DNA of 64,000 nucleotides, from positions 41,645,674 through 41,709,673 of the forward strand of contig NC_053142.1 of NCBI RefSeq assembly GCF_016808335.1, in the 5' to 3' direction. The DNA is from Panicum virgatum (Eukaryota > Streptophyta > Magnoliopsida > Poales > Poaceae). How positions within the stretch are numbered: the first letter of the stretch is position 1; every line of letters starts with the position of its first letter. Shown in pieces: positions 54,801 to 64,000 of this stretch. The translations under genes and the position numbers were made by a program. The notes under the pieces were generated by a model, which saw only the letters and a list, made by a program, of their open reading frames with translations, had not been told where the DNA came from and searched no databases.

Positions 54801-57800
54801 TTGGACACTTGCTATGGTTAGCTGTTGACTACGAGTTCAGCTGTTGACTACGAGTTTAGAGCCCCACACCTGTAGCTGTGCTGTAGCCTGTGGTGCTCAT
54901 CCAATCTCCAAGGGAGCCCACATTGGACACTTGCTATGGTTCTCGGCCTCCACAGTGCTCCATGGCTGAGTTTATTGTGACTAGCATTATACCTCTGTTG
55001 CCATCCCAAGTCTTTAACTGTTGTAACCAAGTTCATTAATGACCATGATAGAGTTAGCGAAGACATCGTCTGATTTCTCTTCTACTAGTATTTTTTTTCA
55101 GCTCATTATCCTGTAAAACAGCTTGTCCATACTCCATCTTTATCTTCTTGCCAAGTATTGATGAAAATCCTTTATTTGATGTAGATTCATCAGATAGAGT
55201 TCAAGTGGAGAGTCTTCATATGCTCGCTTCTATATGTTCTAAGTGCGCTTCCTCTGAAAGCAGTAGCTTGGATGAAAGCGTATGGATGCAGCTTTTACTC
55301 GGCTTTCCTTCTGTTATTCTCCCACTTGCTCATGAGAACAGGGTATGAATATGGTTCCGTTCATACTTCTTATGGCTGGCAATCTGCAAACTACTAAATT
55401 CTGCTGGCTAGAGTTCGTCTATTTAATGTACTGTACATGTTTATTTTTGTTACCTTGTAGGATATAAGGTCATCTGCTATTAAGTGTGTTGAGGGGTTCT
55501 CTTTGGTGTGGCAGCGCTTGAGCACTTCTGTACCAAGAAATGGTCTGTCAGCACTCTTTTCATATTTATTTTTCAACCTGACCAGTTTGATGTGCTGTTT
55601 TAAATAGTGGGCTATAGCGGCGCTATAGCGGTTTACAATTATGACAGCTACTGCCACAATAGTGTTGTACTAAATAGCGAGCTGTAGCAGGAGCTGAGCA
55701 GAGCTCTCCACTAAATTCTATAGTCCGCTATTTAAAGCATTGATTTGATGTCGTTGTTTTTTATCTTATCTAACATATCAACAGGTAACACCATCAAATT
55801 GCCGCAATGCATGTCATCTCCAACTTTTGGTATTTTCCTCGAGTCGTTGGTTAACCAAAAGACAATGATCTCCTCGGATGCAAAATTTCTTCCTGCATAT
55901 ATTTCATCAATGCTAAGCCCACGCCAGGACATGATAATTCCAGAGAACCTTCATGAAAGGTTGCCATTGTTTCTTTCTTCTACAAATAAATTTTCTTGTA
56001 TACTTAATTTTAATGGGATGTAAATCTAACTTCTGTTTCTATTATCAGATTTGACCGGACAACAAAAGATGCTCTCCTGGATTTCATCTTGCACTCTGCT
56101 TTAAAGCTCACTCCTTATGGAAAGGTCGGTTGACCTGCAATCTTGAGTCAACTCACTAAAGCCAGCTTAGCCCATTGACACCAGCACAACATCACACACC
56201 CCACCCTAATCACTACCATAGAAAATAAAGGCAAATGCATATGCATGAACTTTGATGATTGTATTTTATGCGTGTTGATATTTTGAAATGTGTTGCAGTT
56301 CATGGTTCTGTCAATCCTGAGAGGAGTAGGAGGCGTCTTATTTAAGGCTGAGGGTGTGAAGTCTTTGTTCTTTGATCTTCTGGACCGTCGGGATCAATAT
56401 CGGAATCGGCATGATTCTAGGCAGAGCTTATCTACCTATGAAATTCAAATCCTTTGTTTGCTTTTGGAGGTACACACGATCATGTTTTTTCCTATATGCT
56501 CATTCATGCTCTTCTATATAGTTCAATAGATTAGCATTATATTAAATTTGCTGCCCATTTGGTTAATTCGCTGCCTCATTGGTGTTCTGTAGGTTTTGTT
56601 CTCACTGCCAGATCGTGCAAATATTGGTTTTAACATGTCTGAACCTCTGGTGAGAGCGTTAAAGGTGAGCAAAACCTTCTATTATGTTCATATTTGAAAA
56701 TTATCTTCTGGATTCAACTGACTTTATAAAACTTCAGGTTGATGCTCTGTCTCCAGATGATCCTGTTGCTGTAATGCCATGTCTTACTGTCCTGCAGACT
56801 CTTCAACCAGTGTTCTTCGATAATTTGGAGACCGATACTAAGGTTTAATTTTATGTCATACAACCCCCATGTTGCATTGAATTTTCATTTTAAAAAAACT
56901 GTTTGGATGGTGCTATTTCGTGCATAATGTCCTTGCCTTTTTACCTTACGGAAAATTTTTCTTGTATGCTGCTGAATTATTTTGCATAGTGATTTGCTAT
57001 TGTATAGCTAACATTAAGCTAAGCATACTGCAAAGCACACCAACAAAGGCCTCGTGTACTATATAATATAGGTGTCGCTAAAGATGATATTGTTGGCAAG
57101 TGATGTCTGATGTTCTACCATGAGCCTATGAAATATGAATGCACTAGCTAATAGATAATCTCTCTCTTTTTTTTCCTGAGCACGCAGTTACTAGTTTATG
57201 CACTCTTTCTGTATAACTTGCCGGGTCTTGCATCTTTGTCACATGTTTGATTCCAATTTTTCAACATATTCTGTTCTTAAGTTAGTTTACTTCTTTGGCA
57301 TCTGTCTGTACCTGTTTATATTATCATTTCAGCCAGCTATGTTTTTTTCCCCTTCAAAATTAGTAGATTGGGTAAACATAACCGCCATGAATATTATGCT
57401 AATTTAGGTAATTTACTTTTGCAGGAAAAAGTTTTTGGGTGCCTTATTTCTTTGTTTCGAACTGAGAACATCGAAATTCGAAATGCCACACGGGATGCTC
57501 TACTGCGAATTAATGTTTGTATCTATATATATCCCTTTCTTCCTTTCTTAATACAAGCCAAGTTACATTTTCCATTGAGTGAAATCCATCAATTCTGTTG
57601 GGCAGTCTGCATTGTGTCTTGATATTGATCTCCTTCTGTGTTGAAATCACTATAATAGTCTATTTGGTTTACATTCTTCCTATTATTATTCTTTGCTTTT
57701 CTTTCATTGATTTTTGGCATTCATGCAAAGTTGTCTGCTGCAAGTTGTTCAAGTGGCTTTAGCAACAGTATCATTAATGTAGTAGGCAATGTCATTATCC

Positions 57801-60800
57801 GTATCCTTGATGTTTTCTGTATCAGTTTTTGTCAATGTTTATGTTATTCTGCTTGTGGTAGGTTGATGCTTCTACTGTGGTGAAATTTATTGAATTAATT
57901 GTTGCACTTGGTGATGCAAGAGGACTATCAAAAAGAACAAAGAGAAAGGATGATCTGAGTCGTGATGCAGTTAGCAGTTTTGAGGAGTTATTTGGAGAAA
58001 GTCCTATAGCTTCTATTCTGGTTTCTCTTCTAGATGTTTTGTTTATTAAGAAAGATGTGAACCAAAGGTCTGGTATTACAGAACTACTGTTGTTTGTTAG
58101 TACGCTATGTTCTGTGTGTCTGACTTTCACCCTCGTGCAGGACGTGTTTATTACAACTGCTTTTCCAGATTCTATCAAAGCTCCTTTCTGATCAATGGAT
58201 TTCAGGGATTGTTTTTCAGTATACCAACCAACATGATACCTCATCCGAAACCCCCGATTTATCTAACTCCATGAAAGAAGCTCAGCACTTGATACTGCTG
58301 GTCCTCAAAGATATTACAGATACGCTGCATTCGCATTCGCGTCATCAGGTACTTAGCTATGCTGATTTTCAACTGCATATTCCAATAATGTTTTAAAGGC
58401 CGCTTTCTTTGTTTGTATTCATGGATTACATATCTGTGTGCAGGATGCAATGTTCAGAAGCTCGGATGTTGATCTCCTTATTAATTACATACGGTCTGTC
58501 AAGGATGTAGCAACTCGGAATCATGGGTTTTACTTGATAGCTTCTTTGGGAAAGGCTTGCCCACAACTGTTGTCAGATAGTATTGTTGATTTATTTCTGG
58601 TCATTGGAGATGCTATAAAACAGGTGAGTGTAAATATCCTTGGGGACATATCTTTGTGCAGTCTGTTGTTGATTAACCTTCACTATGGAGTTCCTCTGGT
58701 GTTATTTTGTGCAGTTTGTTGTTGATTAACCTTCACTATGGTTCCTCTGGAGTTATTTCTTGTATTACTTTTATAAGGGACTTCGTTCTAAAATGTCGCG
58801 AACCAATTAATGCTCATAATCATTGCCTGGGTTTATTTTGTTACTTTTTTTAAAAGGATCCAGTATTTTAAGTGTCTTTATCAAGCCATTGTTTTTTGTA
58901 TTTCTTCATGAAATTAATGCTACTTGTTATTTTAGTCATATGTTTTCTTAATTTTGCAGGATGACAGCCATTCTCAACGTGTTTTGGAGGATTTACTATC
59001 TGTCGTGGTTCCATGTTGGTTATCCAGGAACACAAGTATAGAAAAGCTTCTTCAGGTTCTATAGTTTTCCTTGAAGTTCCATTCTGCTTTACATTTTATT
59101 GACCATAAAGCCATTGAATTAATAGACTGTATTGATGTTGTTGCAGATATTCATTAAAGCTTTAGCAGATATTCCTGAACATAGGCGGTTGACGCTAATG
59201 GTTTACCTCCTGAGGTATTTTCTATCCTAAATTCCTTAACATCCTTGTATTTCCTATATGTTAAGCGGTCTAATTTCGTTATACTGTTTCAGGACCTTAG
59301 GAAATGAAAGCCATTTGAGTACTGTGATCATGCATCTGCTGCAATCATTGGTTAAGAGGATTTCATTATCTCTTTCTGAACATCAGGGAAGCCGTTGGAG
59401 TGCTTTGTCACAGGAGTGGGAATATGGATTGGCAGTCAATGTTACTAATCAATATTCCTATAAATTATGGTTTCCTTGTTTCAGTAGGCTACTAAAAGAA
59501 ATCAGGGTGCACGGGAAGCAAGGACATCTAATGCTACATTTGGCAATGAGGCTCGTTCTGTCTAAGTTGCAAGATACAGAGTTGATTTTTGAACTTGAAT
59601 CTGATGAGGCTGCTAATTTTATCCAGGTTGCTCATTTGTCAAGACTGCTGCTCTTTTAATGCATTTATCTATGTTATGTTCTATTTCACTCTAGGAGCTT
59701 AGTTTGTAAAAGTTTATTTTCTATTCATTTCACTGTTATAGGGTTCTCTTGGATCACTTATGGAGGAAGTTGTCCTGTGTACTGTGTATACTAAAGATAA
59801 AAAAAGAGATTTTTCTTCTGATATTATAAAAGAACTCAGAGAGTCTGCAAATACAGTACTCAAAACAATTACAGGATGGATGACTGCTTCAACATATTTC
59901 AGAGGAATCACTCAGTTGTTGGATCATTCGGACAACCTTGTGAAAAGAAAGGTAATTTTTTGTCAGATAAACTTTTTTTATTGGTTGCACAATACCTTCT
60001 AACTAATTGAGTTCCTTGAAACCAAAACCTTTTATGCCCTGTGATTATTGATTTGAACTTCTCTACAGACACTTGGGATATTGTCTGAAACTGCCAGAGG
60101 AAACAGCTTGATTCAGAACAAGCAAAGAAAAGCACGAAAACAGAAGCGTAGCTCTGTTGTAACTGTTATAAAAGTGGACAAGAGCTCTGGTCCATATTTC
60201 AGCAATTTGTGCTTAAAGATTCTTGAATTAATTGACAGAGTGGTTGATTCAGACACTTCAGTGAAAATTGCTGCTATTTCTTTGCTTGAAACACTATCGA
60301 AAGAATATCCCTCTGATTATCCAGTTTATAGCAAGTGCCTCTCAACAATCATCAATCACATTGGCTCTGCAGATGCAGCTGCATCTTCTGGATTGATTCA
60401 TACTGTTGGCTCTCTGATAAATGTGCTTGGATCAAAAGCATTACCAGAGCTCCCATTAATTGTGAAAAATATAATGCTAATAGCACATCAAGTTTCATGT
60501 TGTCCTAGTGGAAGTTACGCCCATGGTTCTACTAGAACAGACACAAGACTTTCTAACCAAGATACAGCTATACTGCTATCTTCACTGGCCACAATTGAAG
60601 TGATTGTGGAAAGGCTGGGCGAATTTGTTAATCCATATTTGAAGGAAATACTCGATCTGGTGGTATTGCATCCTGAATGTTGTGCTCACATGGATGCCAA
60701 ATTAGATGCAAAAGCTGCAGATGTTCGGAAGCTACTGACAGAGAAAGTTCCAGTATGTTTTCATTTAAATTATTCAGTTTATTTCTGGATCCTATGAGGA

Positions 60801-62545
60801 TTGAGGAACCATGATTGCTCGGATTTTTCCTTAGATCTAATCATATTTTTTGCATTGCAGGTGCGGCTTATTCTTCCTCCTCTACTGGATCTATACTCCA
60901 TTGCTACTAATTGTGGGGAAGCAAGCCTTTCGATGGCATTTCAAATGCTTGCTAGTCTTGTTAGTACAATGGACCGGCTCGCTGTAGGAACTTACCATGT
61001 GAAAGTATATGAACACTGTTTAGCAGCACTTGATATCCGTCGCCAACATCCTGACTCCTTGAAGAATATAAATATGGTTGAGCAAAGTATTATTCATGCC
61101 ATAATTACTCTCACATTGAAGCTTACAGAGGGCACTTTTAGGCCACTTTTTCTTCGTACTCTGGAATGGGCTGACTCAGAAGTTGATCAGTCATCATCGA
61201 AGAAAAGTTTAGACCGTGCAATTGTTTTTTACAAATTGATCAACAAACTTGCTGAGCAGCACAGGTATCCATTTATGTATCTGAAAGTTATGCTCAGAGC
61301 ATACTCAGAGAAAAGATAGCCGCTTCAATTATTCTACCTTTTTTTTTCCTGCCAATACCCATCCTATCACTATTTTAGGACAGCTCATTCTTCTTAGCAA
61401 CCCGCAACTAAAGCGTGTTATTCTCAACTGTCCTGGCTTGTGTTTTCTTTACCAATTAATTATTTAATTTGTCCATGCAGATCCTTGTTTACACCTTATT
61501 TCAAGTACCTACTTGAGGGATCTGTACAATATCTGTTAGAAGATGATCCTTTAGTTGGTTCCAAGCAAAAGAAGAAGAAGGCTAAACTTGATGTTCAAGT
61601 CGAACAGAAGGATAATTTATTTGGACTAAAACTGTGGAATTTAAGAGCTCTGATTTTGAAGTCCTTACACAAGTGTTTCCTTTATGATAACGAACAGAAG
61701 ATCCTAGATGCCTCTAATTTCCAGGTTAGTTGGCTCATACTTAATAGTGCATGTGCTTCCTTACCACAGCCGGCATGTTTTTGCAAGACACTGGTTAAAA
61801 GTGCAGGGCAACTGGCCTTTCATGTTCTGTTGTAATTTGAATTTCCTACAACTTGGATTAGAATAGGCAATGTCACTGTTCCTGTATGGTATTCAGATTA
61901 CCTGGCCAATATGAGAATATTGTTCAATGAATCATATGTTCTGGCTTTGTTTTTGGCATGCAACTTCTCTGAATGCTGTTAAATTTAATATATTTGGTGT
62001 TTGCAGGTTCTCCTGAAGCCAATAGTTTCCCAATTTGTTGTGGAACCACCAGAATCTATTGAATCACTTGTGGATGCTCCATTGGTTGAAGAAGTTGATG
62101 AATCTCTTGTTTTGTGCTTGGGGCAAATGGCAGTCACGGCACGCTCGGATGTTCTTTGGAAGCCTCTTAACCATGAGGTGCGAACCTAACAACACCCAGT
62201 ATTTCGTAAACTAGAGATGCACATAACATGTTGTAAAAAAAGTTCATCCAAAACCCTGAGGCCTGTCATTGTACGCCGTTCCTGTGCCTTAACAGATTTG
62301 TCATAAAACTGCAGGTGCTGATGCAGACCAGGAGTGATAAAGTTCGCCCCAAATTGTTGGGCCTGAAGGTTGTCAGGTACATGGTCCAGCACCTGAAGGA
62401 AGAATACGTCGTTCTCCTCCCAGAAACCATCCCATTCCTTGGCGAATTACTTGAGGATGTGGAGCTTCCTGTGAAGACACTGTCGCAGGAGATCTTAAAA
62501 GAGATGGAAACCCTCAGTGGCGAAAGCCTCCGGCAGTACTTGTGA
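42885..62545 (+). CDS. UTP10: UTP10/HEATR1-like U3 snoRNP-associated protein (SSU processome)
   Basis: Helical-repeat (HEAT) protein of the t-UTP part of the small-subunit processome; needed for pre-18S rRNA transcription and processing in the nucleolus. 39 exons keep phase throughout and give 2,158 aa, normal for plant UTP10. Exons: 42885-43041, 43639-43852, 43934-44029, 44116-44233, 44322-44495, 44731-44901, 45024-45079, 45191-45280, 45360-45502, 45682-45764, 45882-46010, 46219-46293, 46380-46551, 51994-52133, 52213-52320, 52691-52874, 53248-53345, 53424-53573, 53667-53820, 55185-55342, 55461-55542, 55785-55959, 56049-56124, 56299-56469, 56593-56664, 56738-56842, 57425-57514, 57862-58067, 58141-58348, 58444-58623, 58960-59055, 59147-59214, 59293-59626, 59742-59951, 60069-60752, 60861-61264, 61481-61724, 62007-62177, 62315-62545. 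The N-terminal U3snoRNP10 region (about 220-330) and the BP28CT domain (about 1,850-2,000) are recognisable. Exon 18 has a second in-frame donor at 53540 (11 codons shorter). Exon 20's acceptor (55184) is the least certain. Confidence 0.92.
46782..46895 (+). repeat. 5' LTR of the intronic copia (114 bp)
   Basis: TGTTGGAGTA...CTCCTACA. Contains TATTTATACC (TATA-like, 46840-46849). Identical to 51684-51797 except G for A at one site (CATGTATAG here, CATATATAG in the 3' LTR). Confidence 0.95.
46896..46909 (+). other. Primer-binding site of the intronic copia
   Basis: TGGTATCAGGCTAG abuts the 5' LTR; complementary to the 3' end of initiator tRNA-Met, as usual for plant copia elements. Confidence 0.8.
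46910..48120 (+). pseudogene. Copia leader/gag region, Pro/Ala-rich, without a recognisable gag domain
   Basis: GC content is so high that frames are open on both strands. The frame that runs into the protease (from about 47140) is a Pro/Ala/Gly-rich low-complexity sequence ending in an Ala-rich stretch (AAAAAQAAVAPAALA). The UBN2 gag fold and CCHC knuckle expected at this place in copia elements are not visible. The likely explanation is an internal deletion or replacement of gag by expanded linker sequence. Confidence 0.55.
48121..51520 (+). pseudogene. Copia pol: protease, integrase, reverse transcriptase, RNase H (frameshifted)
   Basis: Protease DSG at 48136-48144. The gag-pre-integrase part follows to about 48480, where the frame is lost. 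The integrase core is seen in the frame from 48786 (DDFSHYSWTF, VQCDNGREYDN, SPQNGKAERMIRT) and shifts again near 49090. From 49130 to 51520 one frame carries the integrase C-terminus, a Pro/Arg-rich linker (49490-49900), the RT (WDLVPRP, KARWVLRGF, DVKNAFLYG, SLYGLKQAPRAWY, YVDD near 50577-50588) and RNase H up to FADIFTKGLP. The RT/RNase H half looks intact; the integrase half is split, so the element cannot make a continuous polyprotein. Confidence 0.88.
51528..51683 (+). repeat. Triplicated polypurine-tract region of the intronic copia
   Basis: Three CTGCGGGGGGGT tracts at 51528-51538, 51610-51621 and 51673-51684; the last one abuts the 3' LTR. Between them the sequence TTGTCCAGTCTTGAACACCGCTGCG(T/C)CGGTAGTTCAGA is present twice (51573 and 51635), so the block is a 62-bp tandem duplication plus a third outlying tract. 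Confidence 0.9.
51684..51797 (+). repeat. 3' LTR of the intronic copia (114 bp)
   Basis: 113 of 114 positions match the 5' LTR; followed by the ATATA duplication at 51798-51802. Confidence 0.95.
52507..52564 (-). mobile_element. 5'-truncated SINE stub (Au-SINE-like tail), 58 bp
   Basis: A 14-bp perfect duplication ACGGTTAGATATGC (52493-52506 and 52565-52578) encloses 58 bp that begins with (AAC)n on the plus strand. On the minus strand it reads ...CCCCAACTTGCTTGGG, AAAAAAGGCTA, then a (TTG)n tail. The TTG-repeat tail preceded by AGGCT is the 3' end of plant Au-type SINEs. It sits inside intron 15 of UTP10. Confidence 0.8.
54716..54942. repeat. Tandem duplication in UTP10 intron 19, period 122 bp
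   Basis: Copy 1 (54716-54837) and copy 2 (54838-54942) start CAGCTGTTGACTAC and share the stretch AGAGCCCCACACC through CACTTGCTATGGTT with one visible difference near the start (ACAAG versus ACGAG). Confidence 0.92.
55598..55736. mobile_element. MITE in UTP10 intron 21, 139 bp
   Basis: Ends TTTAAATAGTGGGCTAT and, inverted, TTTAAATAGCGGACTAT form near-perfect 17-bp terminal inverted repeats. Inside are CTATAGCGGCGCTATAGCGG palindromic blocks. The target duplication is not clear, so the superfamily is open, though such TAGCGG-type elements are often hAT-like. It occupies more than half of the 242-bp intron. Confidence 0.75.
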
Positions 62546-63309
62546 GGCTGGTTGGCAGAGGCTGCTCAGTGTCAAATCTGGTCCCATGCGTTGAACTGTA
62601 GAACATCAGGCATGCTCATTTGAACAAATGCATTCAATCTTTAGGCAAGATGCCCTTAAAAAAATGTGTAGAATACAGTTTTGACTCTGTTTGGCCTTGA
62701 ATGATGTTTTTTTGACCTTTCGGGATGACGTTGCCCTATGTGAAATCACGCGTATAGCAATTGATGAGCATCTCTACTTAAATCTGTTGTAATTTGTAAA
62801 TTTGTATTGTAACTAGGCTGTCAAAGAATGGTGGGCTGTTCGTTTGGTGACTTTTGGATGATCTGCATCACACCCTCCGCACTAGGGCACCATGTAAGCA
62901 CGTGCCAGGAACAACAGCACATGGAGTAATTAAAGCTTCTGAAACCCTTACTTTTTTATTATTTCATTGGTGTAAATCAGTGCCCCGTGATATTCTGTCA
63001 TTCTGAGGGTTGGTTTTTCTTCTCTCGGCATGATTGCCGGCATTGTTTGTATGATTACTTATGACAGATTGGATTGGTTTCTGAATTCTGACCGCCACGA
63101 AAACGCGAGGCGTGGCCACATGGTTGTAGTAGGATCTTTTCGGCCCTGACAAAGGGTGTCAGGTCCCTTTCACACTGAATTTGGAGCCCCGATTTGTCCA
63201 CAAGCTATGGGGTGAAAAAATTGAGATCTGGAAGTGAAAACCTACCTTAAGTATCTTACCGTCGTCCAGATGATCCGTTCTCAGCTACCGTCCTTTGGAC
63301 TTGCTGTTA
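62546..63309. other. UTP10 3' UTR and spacer
   Basis: 3' UTR after the TGA at 62543-62545, then spacer. No canonical AATAAA was noted; T-rich and TTGTAA-type stretches at 62780-62815 may serve for polyadenylation. No gene seen. Confidence 0.5.
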
Positions 63310-63646
63310 GGGCGCGTTTAGTTCCCAAAAATTTTCACCTCGAAATTTGTGACTCTCTTTGGACACATGCAAGAAGCACTAAATATAATTAAATAATAAA
63401 ATTAATTACACAATTTGGATGTACACGACGAGACAATCTTTTGAGTCTAATTAGTGTATAATTAGCCATAAGTGCTACAGTAACCCACATGTGCTAATGA
63501 TACGGTCAAAGGCCTCAAAAGATTCGTCTCGCGGTTTCTAAGTGAGTTTTGAAATTAGTTTTTTAATTAGTGTCCGAAAAACCTTTCCGACATTTGATTA
63601 AACCGTTGACGTGACACCCAAAAAAAATTTTATTTGGGAACGGCCT
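63310..63646. mobile_element. Tourist/PIF-like MITE, 337 bp
   Basis: Starts GGGCGCGTTTAGTTCCCAAA and ends TTTGGGAACGGCCT, an imperfect terminal inverted repeat in which the right end lacks the TTTA of the left. TTA flanks both ends (63307-63309 and 63647-63649), the 3-bp duplication typical of PIF/Harbinger elements. Interior motifs GACACATGCA, GAGTCTAATTAG, GTGCTACAGTAACC and AGATTCGTCTCGCG are those of a very common grass MITE class. Confidence 0.75.
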
Positions 63647-63649
63647 TTA

Positions 63650-64000
63650 TGTTAGTGAGAAGGCTGTGCATTTTTGTGCATCTTCCCAACTAAAACATCG
63701 AATGCTTACAGGTAACTTTGAAAGATAGGGTTTAATTTAACGTTGCATGTAGCCGCGCTAGTGATGTAGACATGCCTGGGACCGCAAAACTATGAAGTTT
63801 CGAGGCCAACAGTAAAGAGACGTTGACAGGATGTCACTAGGCGGTGCCTCCAAAAGAGCCGACGTACTTCATTGCTCACTCGAGTTTCTTGTGGAAAGAC
63901 GAAGTTTTTTTTTTAACAGAAGATGAAGGTTTGTTGATGACAATGAACCAAAGGACCAACAGAACCTAGGCGTAGAGGCCTGGGCATCTTTTGACCAATC
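63650..64000. other. Terminal spacer
   Basis: No gene recognised; a T-run at 63907-63915. Confidence 0.5.

Noticed and set aside
55102..55184. Upstream start of UTP10 exon 20 at the TTTTTTTTCAG acceptor (55101)
   Set aside because: With the phase left by exon 19 this reading meets a stop before the conserved region; the acceptor at 55184 keeps phase.
57720..57861. Possible extra exon between UTP10 exons 27 and 28
   Set aside because: Exon 27 (ending 57514) and exon 28 (starting 57862) join in phase and in family sense (RINVDASTV), so no exon is needed.
1..64000. tRNA, rRNA or organelle-derived DNA
   Set aside because: I looked for tRNA B-box and acceptor patterns and for plastid or mitochondrial genes and saw no convincing case; a tRNAscan run would settle it.

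Overview
This is plant nuclear DNA, most likely from a grass and probably a panicoid. The protein-coding genes are split by GT-AG introns. First exons are GC-rich while introns and spacers are AT-rich. The spacers are full of grass-type transposons: LINE, Ty1/copia, solo LTRs, hAT- and Tourist-like MITEs, a SINE tail and Helitron-like ends. The species cannot be fixed from the sequence alone.

Layout, left to right. 1-8619: a decayed LINE (+) whose ORF2 is split by a complete 3.4-kb solo LTR (2108-5504, TSD ACACC). 8996-10979: nine-exon Nudix hydrolase gene (+). 12057-14301: seven-exon cytochrome P450 of the CYP85 clan (+). 16445-17416: single-exon HSL-type carboxylesterase (+). 18229-18584: hAT-like MITE with a perfect 8-bp TSD. 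18865-20889: four-exon PPPDE/DeSI-type peptidase gene (+). 20890-28935: 8 kb of AT-rich spacer with local duplications, ending at a possible chloroplast-targeted first exon on the minus strand (28936-29174). 29455-32400: decayed Ty1/copia (+), cut by a 1.56-kb solo LTR (32406-33960, TSD ATCGG). 33966-39237: spacer with fragments. 39238-42021: CC-NB-LRR resistance-type gene (-) broken by one in-frame TAG. 42022-42884: divergent intergenic promoter region. 42885-62545: UTP10/HEATR1-like gene (+), which I could chain through 39 exons in phase to 2,158 aa. It carries a very recent copia element in intron 13, a 58-bp SINE stub in intron 15, a 122-bp duplication in intron 19 and a MITE in intron 21. 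62546-64000: spacer with a Tourist-like MITE.

The host genes are not an operon and share no obvious pathway: nucleotide-sugar/nucleotide clean-up (Nudix), oxidative metabolism (P450), ester hydrolysis, isopeptide cleavage, immune sensing (NLR) and ribosome biogenesis (UTP10). The UTP10 promoter shows three GGCCCA (site II) motifs and a telo-box, the usual signature of plant ribosome-biogenesis genes, which agrees with the protein call.

The most unusual signal is inside the first solo LTR. A TATA box, three small exons whose phases match exactly, and a downstream AATAAA together look like a spliced mini-gene for a 62-aa, strongly acidic peptide carried entirely within an LTR. Other points of interest are the recent copia with 114-bp LTRs, three polypurine tracts and no visible gag fold, and the single-stop NLR.
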